Assembly (NCBI RefSeq): GCF_022539315.1
Contig: NC_066342.1
Location: 15,641,346-15,705,345 of the forward strand
Direction of reading: 5' to 3'
Length of the DNA: 64,000 bases
From: Serinus canaria
Taxonomy: Eukaryota; Chordata; Aves; Passeriformes; Fringillidae
Positions 23,001 to 35,000 of this stretch are shown in pieces. The position numbers and the translations under genes are program-made. Each line of letters starts with the position of its first letter. Position 1 is the stretch's first letter. The notes beneath the pieces are model-generated. The model was not told where the DNA came from, ran no database searches, and saw only the letters and a list, made by a program, of their open reading frames with translations.

Positions 23001-26000
23001 AAAAACCCTAGAAGCAGCTCTGGTCCATGTGCAGTGGTGAGAGCACTAGACATAGAAAAAAGAAGTCACGATGGCAAATGTTCTCTGGGCGGTGCCACAC
23101 GTGACACGGAAACACGAGAAGTTTTGACTGTTTCCTGGAAAAGTCTGTGGTGCAAGAGAGACTCCTCTCTTCTCGAAGAATTGAGAATTGATTATCTAAA
23201 GGGTGGTGATAGACTGAGAGCGAGTGATCTAAAAGGTAGTAACGGAATTAGAAGTTTAGTGGGGGGAGGAGGAGGAAATTTAGAAAGTTTTCATTCTGTG
23301 TTCTGTGTGTTTTTCCTTGTAGTTTTAAGTTAATAAAGTTTTTTTCTTTCAGTCTTAAGTTAGAGCCTGCTCTGCTGTCTCTGATCACATCTCACAGTAG
23401 ATACCAAAGAAAGAAGTATTCTCATGGGGGCACTGGCATTGCGCCAAGCTCAAACCGTGACAGCTTTATATCCTCATCAGGGTGAAAATTTATCCAGTCC
23501 ATTCTGATCTCTATAAAAAAACACTTTGAGGATATTTATCTTTGAGAAGACCTTCTTCTAAGCATACAATAAGGTAGTAAGACAGGAGGGAACTCCTTCA
23601 TTGTATATTGAAAGTAGGGCTTCTTCCTATTCTTATGCATAATAGGGTCCATCAAGTCCAGTAAATGCCTAATTGCACCTACCAACTTAAGAGGAAAAAG
23701 TATTTCATTGCTCTGCTATGGTAACAGGAATTACAGAAAATTGTAAAGTTCTATGTGTCTGGCTGGGTTTCTGAGATCTGCATGGTAAAATAGTCTGTTC
23801 GTAGTAAAACTGGTACAAAGCACACTGTTTTAGGTCAAATTAATATATTATACTCGTGTGATGTACTCTTGAAGATGTTATGTATTTCAGGGAATCTTGA
23901 CTTAATTTTAATGTAATAATTAATATTTAGAAAGCTTGAAGCATTTCAAGCAATAATAACTGATATAGGATGGCTTTGCTGTCTATTGTACATTGTTAAG
24001 ATTTAGGTTTGTTAGTAGCTGAAGTAATTCTAAGTATTTCCATTAGGCTTTTTTTATTCTTGGTTTTTACTTTGTGCTCAAGTTAATGCATTTTTTGTTA
24101 CTCTGTCACAGATGAATTATTAAAAGTACTTGCCATTGTGGGGTTAACTAAAAGGGTTTTATTAATGATTAAACAATTATTAAATGGTAATTAATACTGT
24201 TCACTCAGAGTGGGTGCATCTATCACACCCTCTCAAGAGGTGTTCAGTAGAAAATTGCTACCTAGTTTTGGTAGTTGATGAACCTCAGTACTGTGTAGCT
24301 ATTGCCTGTATCCCTGATACATCATTTGACTTGATTGAGAAGTCCCCCTGTGCTCCAGTGAAAGGTTTTCATATGACCCGATGTTATGGTTTAACCCTGG
24401 CCAGCAACTAAGCACCAACAGACACTAGGGCAATAATTTTCATGGATGGATGCCTTTTCGCTACTGTTTTTTCTTGCACTTCTTGTACTTGAGCTTCTAG
24501 TCTCCATGTAGGTTCACCATCCTGCTTCCTTATGTCCTCCCCCTGGTCATGGCAGATAGAACCACAAGGTGGCATGTGGTGTGTGTCACTGATAAACCTC
24601 TCCCTGAATACAAAAAGGTTGACTCTTAATAGCCAAGATGTTGGTCACTATGGGTGAGGAAGACTTATACTTCTTTAATTGATGAGAAAATTGTTGGAAC
24701 AATTTCTCCACGGCCGAGATCTAGGGAGGAAGTGAGATTCTCTTTGAATTCTCAAGTTGGCTGGCCAATCCAATCAGAGTTGGTGCTTTTGTGTCTCTCC
24801 AGCTCATTGCTGCCAGGCTGTTGGTGTATAGTGTTGGTGCACTTCATACAAACTTTCACCATGTGGGCCATGTGCATGGGATTTTACATAGCTCATATGA
24901 TACCTGGTTGTCATATACCTCCACCACAGTTAATTCCCTCAGATACTAGATACCTCCCCCAGTGGTGGTCCCCTTGCTTTGGGAATTTGTAGGTCCTTCC
25001 TCGATGAAATATCTGTCCACACTCGATGAAAGCTGCCTCCAAAGATTCTTGCCCCTTTTACAATCCTTTTGTCAGTGACCTTATTCCTAACAAGGGATCC
25101 TGTTGGCAATGGAGAGACTGACTCGGTATCAGAATCTGATTTTACTGTGGGATACAAACACTTATATACTATTTCAGGGAGACTAATAATGTGTACTACA
25201 ATGATTAGGTTAAAATCACATACACAAACTTATGCATATAACATCTCTTGCTTGCAGAGTTCAGTGGGATTTTCTTTTTCCGGTAAACCCGTTTGATTTA
25301 ATCTTCTTGCAATCTAGGTCTAATTTTCAAAGTTCCGTTTGCATTTGCCAAGGCATCCTGTTATCAAATCTCTTATGTTAACCAGGTCCAAAGTCCATAC
25401 TCTGTCTTGTGTCCTTCAACATTCCAACAGGATCCCAGCTGCTAGGTTTCCTTACCCTCTAATTCCTGATGTTTGGCTCCAATATCCCAGCATCAGAATA
25501 ACTAGCTGACAATTTGTTCATCTGATTGATGGCTTCACATCTCTCACTGCTTGCTTAGGGATAGGGATTGTATGTTTTCTGTCTCATTTATGATTTCATT
25601 CTTTCCTCTCCTGTTCTTGTGACTGCTCTGCTGCTGCCTCTTAGGAGAAGCTTCTTCATCCCTTACTGAATGAGTTGACTTCCACTTTCATTGTTTCTTT
25701 TTAATTATAGAGGTGACTGATATAGTTGACGGCTGGGTCTCTGATTAAGTCACAGTGTTGTGAGAAATGATCCTCACTTTTAAAATTTTAAAAAGGTTTA
25801 TTAAACCTCAACAAAAAATACAACAAAGGATGGAATAAGGAAAAATTACAGCACTGGGAGCCCCCGTGATTATCAGCCATGTGCTCATCTATAAAATGGA
25901 TGTTCTGCCTTTTGTACCCTTAGCCCCTCCTAAAGTTTTGTCAGTCAACTCTTTTTCTGCCGTCCATTGGTGGAGATTACTTTTTTTACATCTTGATTGG

Positions 26001-29000
26001 AGGTCAGGTGTTGTTACGCCACACCTCCTGGTAACAAGCTGGCCCTCTTTAAATGCCTTGACTACTGAGGCTATTAAAAGGGGGAGGGGAAAGAGGACTA
26101 TGGGAGGACACATTACAATAACATCACTATACATCTTAACATACACATAACATTCATCCCTTAATTGTGAGAGCCAACTATTTTATTACTCATCTATAGC
26201 AGTGTCATTTGGTACGTTTTCAGATCCAGAAGACCCTTTCCTTGAGGGTGCTGAACAATTTTAAACAGTGTTGGTTGGTGCAGTCCAGGCCCCAGTAGAG
26301 TGTGATAAGTTGTGCCTCTTTGGAATATCTTTTTTCAAACATTCATCAGGATTTGTGAGTGAAGTCTTTGACCACTGGAGGTGACAGCCTTTCTAGATAC
26401 CTGCCCATATTTTCCTACATGCCTCGTGTCCTGGGTAACCCAAAATGTTATTGTTTTCTATATCTATCAGTGCCCAAAAAATGTTAGTCTCCTTAAGGCC
26501 TGACAGCACAGCCAGAAACAGAATCGTGAGGCCAGGGGGTTTGCCAGGGCCATTTAAAAAAGTCAGAGTTGCTCAGGCAGAGCTCCTTCTTGCCTTTTGG
26601 CTCTACTCACAACAGTAGCAACTTGAAAAGCTGTATTTCACAATCAAAAACTGTTTCAGAGTGAAATTTGCAACACCTATTGGCCGTGTGAAACTGGAGC
26701 TCAGCTGGACTTGGGCCACCACTCATCTGTGCTTGAGAGTCCATTTTCTTCTCCTCCTCCCCTTCAGAACAGGATCCAAGACAGCAGCACCAAAACTGGC
26801 ACAGTCCAGTGGGTAGCAGGACGTGGCAGCAAGTAGCAGTACTGACCTCACACACGCCAGCTATTCCCATCTGCCACTAGAGCTGCTCTGTAAGCTCCTA
26901 CATTCCAATTTTTTTGTTCCAGGGGGAAGGTTGAGCCAAACAGGTTTTTTGCACCATCTTTTCCCTTTGCCTCCCAAAACATGGTTACTTGCGGAGGGCG
27001 CCATCTTAGGGAAGGGGTTACTCTGCCATTTTGAGTTTCTCTTTGTTCCTGAGGTATCTGCAAGATTTCAGAAACTTTGTAACTAGTACCTATTACTGTT
27101 ATTTTTTTAGCTGTTCCTATTTGGGTTTTAGTAAACTGCTATTTTTTCACTTATATCTACTCGTATTCATTTCTCCTTATTAGTGGGAAGGGATTGGTTG
27201 AAACTGTAAGGGGACGTGTCCTAGGGTGTCTTTATGATACTGAATTGTATCCCCATCTGTTTAGCCCAGAAATAAGTTTTGCACCATTAAGACTGGTTCT
27301 GGGGGGAAGGGGCGGGGGGCGGGGGGGGAGCGAAGGAGTGTGCAGCTTATTTTCGGGAACTTCACTAAGTCCTCCGCATCATTCCTCTGGACTGTGCTGT
27401 CTGCAGAATGGACAGATGGCGGAAGAGATCTTTGCTTTGGTTTTAGTTAGTTTTTAGCTAGTTGAGGCAGAGAAGTTCTCTGGACTGTGGTTTTTCTTTT
27501 TCTTGGAACTGTTTGAACCTGCTCTGGACTGAAAACCCAGAAGAGCACCAGAAGGTCACACCTGTGGCCCATCGGGCCTGACCTGGGCCACGGCATTTCC
27601 AGCACTGGAGGGACTGATAACAGGCTGAGTGAGCTAAGCTACAGCCCATGAAGGGGACTTTCTGAGTATGCCATCTCTTCTGAGCAGCACAAGGTTTTAT
27701 TGTTTAATATTTTTCGTATTTTGTGCTGGTGAATGCTTTGCCTGTTAAATAAACAGGGTTTTTTCCACTTTTCTCCAAGGAAATCTTTTCCTGAATCAGT
27801 TAGGGGAGGGGCCACTTGAATCTGCTTTCTAGAGGAACCCCTTTGCAGGTTTTCTTCCAAATTTGCCATAAACCAGGACAGGAGGTAACTAATTTTAGAG
27901 TGTCTAACTCTTAAATTGTCTTAAACCAAGACACCTTTGCCACCCATAACCACATTGCCATGGCATTGGGCGATATTCCTAAATGGCTTGTTAACCTTGG
28001 AAAAAGCCCAAACAATTTTCTAAGAAATACGAAAAGGAGTATTTTCATTACCCAGGAATGTTTAAGATACTGAATAGTTGTTATAACAAGGGAGAAAACA
28101 TCACATAAGAAGGTGGTGAAGGTGCCATTCTCTATTTCTGCCACGACAGTCCTCTTGGAGGAAGTGTCTTTGTTATTTGTCTTGCTGAGATAGTTCCTGA
28201 AGTACAATAATGGAATCAGTACAGAGCGCAAATAGCAGATAAAGCTCAAGGCTAGTGTTTTAGTAATAAATATCCCAGCACCACTGTCCTAGGTTACAAT
28301 ATTAAGATATATTCTATTCCCATCCTCAAGAGCTGTTGAAACCAGGAGGGGCATTGTTTTTTCCTTATCTCCTGTTAATGGGCCCATCAATGCCTTTCCA
28401 CATGACTCAGAGATAACTCCCTCCAGGAGCCATTTCTGTTTAATGGACCTAACACATGAGTTATAGAATGATAACAGCCCATTGTGAGATGCTGCGCCCA
28501 GAGGGGAGGAGCTAAGCATCCCCACCTGGATATAATCTGGGATTTGGGACAGAACAGTCAGTCTTTGCACTGGATTCCCAGAGGAATGGCCATCTTTTCC
28601 ACTGGATCTTCAGAGGAAGGCTACACGCTTTCTACAGGATCACTGCTCCAACAGAATCACATTTGCCATTCCAGGAGGACTGCAGCCACCAATCCAACTG
28701 GAGTGCTACCAACCCCCCGACCAACAGGGTGTCAGGTTGTATTTTGACTTTGTCAGTGGTTTTTCTTTTGTATTATTGCATGTATTTTGGTCTTCTTTTC
28801 CCTTTTCCTAATAAATTGTATTTCTGACTTGGAGTCTCTCACTGGTTTTGCTTTCAAACCAGAACATAATTTTGGCGTCCAACGTAGAGCACGCACGGTA
28901 CTGAGAAAAATCAGAATTACAATTTTGTATTGTAGAAGCCACCTATTCGCTATGATGCTCAACATGCTTATATGGGTCTTATACCTAGCTCTCTATATTT

Positions 29001-32000
29001 TTCTGGACACGGAGCATTATCTGCTGATTATAATGATCCTGTGTAAACCAGGGTATGGTGTCACCGACATGTTTTATGAAAAATCCTTTCCTTAGGATTT
29101 TTCCCTCCTGAGACGCTGAGAGGCCTCAGGAACAAACTGTAAACAATTCTTATCTGCTGCTGTGGAATGCAACAGGGGGAATCTATGATTGGTCTCATCA
29201 GGCTGTTTCCAATTATGGGCCAATCACAGTTCACCTGGCCGGACTGTCTCGGTGAGAGACAAGACTTTGTTTTGATTCCTTTGCTATTCTTAGCTTAGCC
29301 TTCTAGTGAAATCCTTTCTTCTATTCTTTTAGTATAGTTTTAATATATTATCTATCATATAATAATAAATCAAGCCTTCTGAAACATGGAGTCAACTTTC
29401 TCGTCTCTTCCCTCATCCTGGGACCCTTGTGGAAAATACCACAGTATGGTATAAAAATTGCTTTTGTGATCTGTTATGTCTATTGCATGATAATCTTTGA
29501 GACAACAAACGTAATTTGGAATATGTACTCAATTTTGTTTGCTTGTCCTAATCTAGGCTGCTACGTCTGGGGCCTCAACAATTGCACCCAGCCCCGGGGG
29601 GAGGGGTGAAGAATTATTTATTCCAGCCTTTCAGGCTTGACACAGCAGTTTTTGAAAATGTGTTGAGTTCTCTCTGGATGCCAAGGACAGCATAATGTTG
29701 TTGTTAGTTCTGCTTTGTCTTCTCTGCACAGCCTGCAACATGTTTAGAAACAAAGCAGTACATGGTATGGTGCAGTGTTTTCTTGAGGAAGATGAAAGGA
29801 GAAGCAAAGCAACAGTGTCCGTGTCTCACAGGATGCCACAGAGGAGAAAAGAACCAAACGCCAAACAACAGCATCCATGTCTATGCAGACTACCACAGAG
29901 GAGGAAGGAACCAAAAGCAAAGCAAGAGTGTCTCCGTCTACACAGACTGTCACAGAGGAGGAAGAAACCAAAAGCCCCGTCTGCATCTCCACACAGACCG
30001 TCACCGAACCAGAACAGCCTGAACAAGTAGCAGTTTCCCCCATTTAGAAAAAGAAATCAAAGAGCAAATCAGTCTGCATAGTGACTGATGAGGATGAGGC
30101 AGGACCTTTGCACCCAGCAGAAGAGACAGAGCCAGAAATCATCACTCGCTCTATCCCTGGGTAAGCTGTGTGACCTGAGGAGGGAATTCACCTGCCAAAC
30201 AAACGATTCCATCCTGACCTGGCTGCTCCGCATCTGGGATGCTGCAGCCAATGACACCATTCTGGATGGAAGTGAGGCCAGGCAACTGGGATTGCTTTCC
30301 CTGGATTTGGTCGTTGACCAGGCGATTGGGAGAACCTAAAAAACTCTCAGCCTCTGGCGGCGACTGCTGACGAGTGTGAGGGACAAGATACCTTTGTAAA
30401 GAAGACCTCCAGGTGCACCAAGGAAAATGGAGCACAATGGAACAAGGTATCTGATGCCTGAGGGAATTAGCTGTGATGGAGATCATTTTCTCAGAAGACT
30501 AGAGATTTCCTAAGAGCCCAGATTGTGTCCAGTGCACATTGCAAATGTGGTTGAGATTTGCATGGCTTGGACCAGAGATGTACTCCTGCTACCTGGCACC
30601 ACTACAGTGGAGGGAAGGAGAGGACAGGGTGGGCGTCTTGGCCAATAAACTAAGAATTTACGAGGACACTGTCACCACCCCATTTCGTGCCCGTGTCTCA
30701 TCCATGGAAACAAGGCTGACTGAGCAAGTTCGGAGCTTGATTGAAGAGGGCCATCAAAAACTGAAAAAGGAACTTAAGGAAGAAGTCTACCACATCTTGC
30801 CAGAACCAACAAGAGTCTCTGCCATTAGGAGCCATTGTCCCCCAGCCAAGGAGAGAGGATACGCTCCATGAGGTAACTTCTGGTTTTTCCTTCAGGAGCA
30901 TGGAGAAGACATGAGGCAGTGGGATGGAAAACCCACCTCCTCCTTAGCAGCCCGGGTACGTGAACTGAAAAGAGGAACACTTAACACAAGAAGCTCATCT
31001 AGAGTCAATGCTGCTCCAGTCTCTCACACACAGAATTCCAGACAATATAGGAATGATGATATGACTGATCCTCTTGAAGGAACCTCAGGAACCTATTTAC
31101 AGGAAGAGAGCAACATGTGCCACGACCAGGAATAGAGGGGCCCTGCCTCTAGCCAGGTAGAGGACAGGGACAATCAAATCTATTGGACTGTGTGGATCCA
31201 ATGGCCTGGCACATTTGACCCACAAAAATATGCGGCTTTGGTTGACACCAGTGCCCAATGTACCCTGATGCCATCAAGGTACGTAGAAGCAGAATCCATT
31301 TCTATTTCTGGGGTAACAGGAGGATTCCAGCAACTGACTGTATTGGAGGCCGAAGTGAGTTTAACTGGGAACGGGTGGCAGAAACACCCCATCATGACTG
31401 TCCCAGAGGCTCCATGCATCCTTGGCATAGACTATCTCAGAAATGGATGTTTTAAAGATCCAAAAGGACATTGTTGGGCTTTCAGGATAGCTGCTGTAGA
31501 GACAGAAGACATCAGAAAACTGAATACCTTGCCTGGTCTCTCAGACGACTCCTCTGCTGTGGGACTGCTGAGAGTTGAAGAACAACAGGTACCAATCGCC
31601 ACAGCAACAGTACACTGTCGGCAATATCGTACCGAGAGACTCTGTGATTCCCATCCATGAGATGATTTGTAAACTGGAGAGCCAAGGGGTGGTCAGCAAG
31701 GCTTGTTTACCTTTCAACAGTCCTATATGGCCAGTGTGCAAGTCCAGTGGAGAATGGAGACTGATGATGGATTGCTGTAGCCTGAATGAGGTCACACCAC
31801 CACAGAGCGCTGCCATGCCAGACATGTTGGAGCTTCAGTACGAGCTGGAGTCCAAGGCAGAAAAGTGGTATGTGACCATCAGTATTGCCAACACCTTCTT
31901 CTTCATTCCTTTGGCAGCAGAATGCAGGCCTCAGTTTGCCTTCACCTGGAACCGACTGCCCCAGGGGTGGAAGCACAGTCCCACCATCTGCCATGGACTG

Positions 32001-35000
32001 ATCCCAACTGCTCTGGAAAAAGGTGAGGATCCTGAACATCTACAGTATATCGATGACATCATTGTATGGGGAAGCACAGCAGGGGAAGTCTTCAAAAAAG
32101 GAGAGAAGATTATCCAGATTCTGCTGAAAGCTGGTTTTGCCATTAAGCGAAGCAACGTTAAGGGACCAGCTCAAGAAATTCAGTTTCTAGGAGTCAAGTG
32201 GCAAGATGGATGGCGTCAGATCCCCACAGAGGTAATCAACAAGATCACTGCTATTTCTCCACCTACCAACAAGAAGGAAACACAAGCTTTCCTAGGTGCC
32301 ATAGGCTTTTGGAGAATACACATTCCCGACTACAGCCAGATTGTGAGCCCTCTCTACCTGGTCACCTGCAAGAAAAACGATTTCCTCTGGGGCCCTGAAC
32401 AGTAACAAGCCTTCAGCCAGTTCAAACAGGAGATTGCTCATGCAGTAGCCCTTGGCCCAGTCAGGACGGGACAAGAGGTGAAGAACGTGCTCTACTCTGC
32501 AGCCGGCAACCATGGTCTGTCCTGGAGCCTTTGGCAGAAGGTGCCTGGTGAGACTCGGGGTCAACCGCTGGGATTTTGGAGCCGGAGTTACAAAGACTCT
32601 GAAGCAAACTACACTCCCACAGAGAAGGAAATCTTGGCTGCCTACGAAGGAGTTCAAGCTGCCTCAGAAGTAATTGGCACCGAAACACAGCTGCTTCTGG
32701 CACCCTGGCTACCAGTGCTGGGGTGGATGTTTAAAGGCAAGGTTCCTTCCACACATCACACCACTGACACCACATGGAGCAAATGGATTGCCCTCATCAC
32801 CCAGCGCACCCGTATTGTAAATCCGAATCACCCTGGCATTCTGGAAATTATAACAAACTGGCCTGAAGGGGAGACTTTTGGATTATCTTCTGAAGAAGAA
32901 GAGGAGCAGGTGGCATGTGCCGAGGAAGCCCCACCATATAATGAGCTACCAGAGACTGAATGACGATATGCCCTCTTCACTGATGGTCCCTGCTGAACTG
33001 TAGGCACTAACAGGAAATGGAAAGCTGCAGTATGGAGCCCCACACAACGAGTTGCACAGGCCACCGAGGGACAAGGTGGATCGAGTCAGGTTGCAGAGCT
33101 TAAAGCCATCCAGCTGGCTTTGGATATTGCCGAATGAGAGAAGTGGCCGAGGCTCTATCACTATACCAACTCATAGATGGTAGCTAATGCTCTGTGGGGA
33201 TGGCTGGATCGCTGGAAAAAGGCCAACTGGCAGCAAAGAGGGAACTCCATCTGGGCCACTGAGATTTGTCAGGACATTGCCACCCAAGTAGAGAGGCTGA
33301 CCATGAAGATTCGACAGGTGGATGCGCACGTACCCAAGAATCGGGCTAATGAGCATCACAACAATGAGCAGGTGGACTGAGCTGCCAAGGTGAAAGTATC
33401 ACAGGTGGATCTAGACTGGCAGCACAAGGGAGAATCATTCCTAGGTCGTTGGGCCCATGATGCCTCTGGTCATCAGGGGAGAAATGCAACATACCAATGG
33501 GCCCATGACTGAGGGCTGGACCTTACTATGGACAACATCTCACAGGTCATCCACAACTGTGAGACCTGCGCTGCAATCAAATAAGCCAAGTGGGTGAAGC
33601 CTCTGTGGTACGGTGGGTGATGGTTGAAGTACAGGTATAGGGAAGCCTGGCAAACTGACTACATCACGCTTCCCCAAACCCGCCAAGGCAAGCGCTATGT
33701 GCTGACCATGGTGGAAGCAACCACAGGATAGTTGGAAACCTACCCTGTGCCTCATGCTACTGCCCAGAACAACATCTTTGGCCTAGAAAAGCAAGTCCTG
33801 TGGAGACATGGCACCCCTGAGAATTGAGCTGGACAACGGAACCCATTTCAAGAACGGCCTTATAAACACCTGGGCCAGAGAACATGGTATTGAATAGATA
33901 TATCATATCCCTTATCGTGCACCAGCTGCCAGAAAAGTTGAACGGTGCAACGGACTACTTAAGACTACCCTAAAGGCACTTGGCGGGGGAACCTTCAGAA
34001 ATTGGGAACTGAACTTAGCAAAAGCCACCTGGACGGTCAACACCCAAGGATCCATCAATCGAGCTGGTCCTGCCCAGTCTGAGCCCCTGCACACAGTGGA
34101 TGGAAACAAAGATCTTGTGATACACATGAAAGGTATTTTAGGAAAGACTGTTCAGATTAATCCCACTGCAGGCAGGGGCAAACACATCCGTGGGATTGTT
34201 TTTTCTCAAGGACCTGGTTACACTTGGTGGGTAATGCAGAAGGACAGGGAAACCCATTGTGTACCACAAGGAGACCTAATTTTAAGCGAGAATTGTGTGT
34301 AAAGTTTCATTCCGTATATATATATATGTAAGAGGATATTGGTTTGGGTATAGATGGTAATAGAATAAGGGGTGGATTATGTCCTAGGTTACAATATTAA
34401 GATATATTCTATTCCCATCCTCAAGAGCTGTTGAAACCAGGAGGGGCATTGTTTTTTCCTTATCTCCTGTTAATGGGCCCATCAATGCCTTTCCACATGA
34501 CTCAGAGATAACTCCCTCCAGGAGCCATTTCTGTTTAATGGACCTAACACATGAGTTATAGAATGATAACAGCCCATTGTGAGATGCTGCGCCCAGAGGG
34601 GAGGAGCTAAGCATCCCCACCTGGATATAATCTGGGATTTGGGACAGAACAGTCAGTCTTTGCACTGGATTCCCAGAGGAATGGCCATCTTTTCCACTGG
34701 ATCTTCAGAGGAAGGCTACACGCTTTCTACAGGATCACTGCTCCAACAGAATCACATTTGCCATTCCAGGAGGACTGCAGCCACCAATCCAACTGGAGTG
34801 CTACCAACCCCCCGACCAACAGGGTGTCAGGTTGTATTTTGACTTTGTCAGTGGTTTTTCTTTTGTATTATTGCATGTATTTTGGTCTTCTTTTCCCTTT
34901 TCCTAATAAATTGTATTTCTGACTTGGAGTCTCTCACTGGTTTTGCTTTCAAACCAGAGCAACCACTTAGTGCTACAGAGCACAGAAAACTGCAAAAGCC

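Larger units (their letters stand above)
28285..34961 (+). mobile_element. Defective endogenous retrovirus, copy 2 (LTR-gag-pro-pol-LTR)
   Basis: A provirus on the RASA1 strand, flanked by the perfect 5-bp duplication ACCAC (28280-28284 and 34962-34966). Order: 5' LTR 28285-28866, PBS 28873-28890, leader with a nested solo LTR (29059-29442), gag, protease, RT, RNase H, integrase, purine tract, 3' LTR 34380-34961. No env was found between integrase and the tract. Several in-frame stops disable it. Gag and Pol align with copy 1 on the other strand, so the two are related insertions in inverted orientation, about 13.5 kb apart. The pol resembles ERV-L-like elements by recollection, while the primer site is Lys-like. 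Confidence 0.92.

Noticed and set aside
22884..23333. 149-codon frame as a gene
   Set aside because: Lies inside a solo LTR, no recognisable domain, and low-complexity Gly-rich end. Kept only as a check under findings.
28484..28747. LTR-encoded small proteins (identical frames in both LTRs of copy 2)
   Set aside because: Identity only reflects the near-identical LTRs; no domain, and the frames cross U3/R signals.
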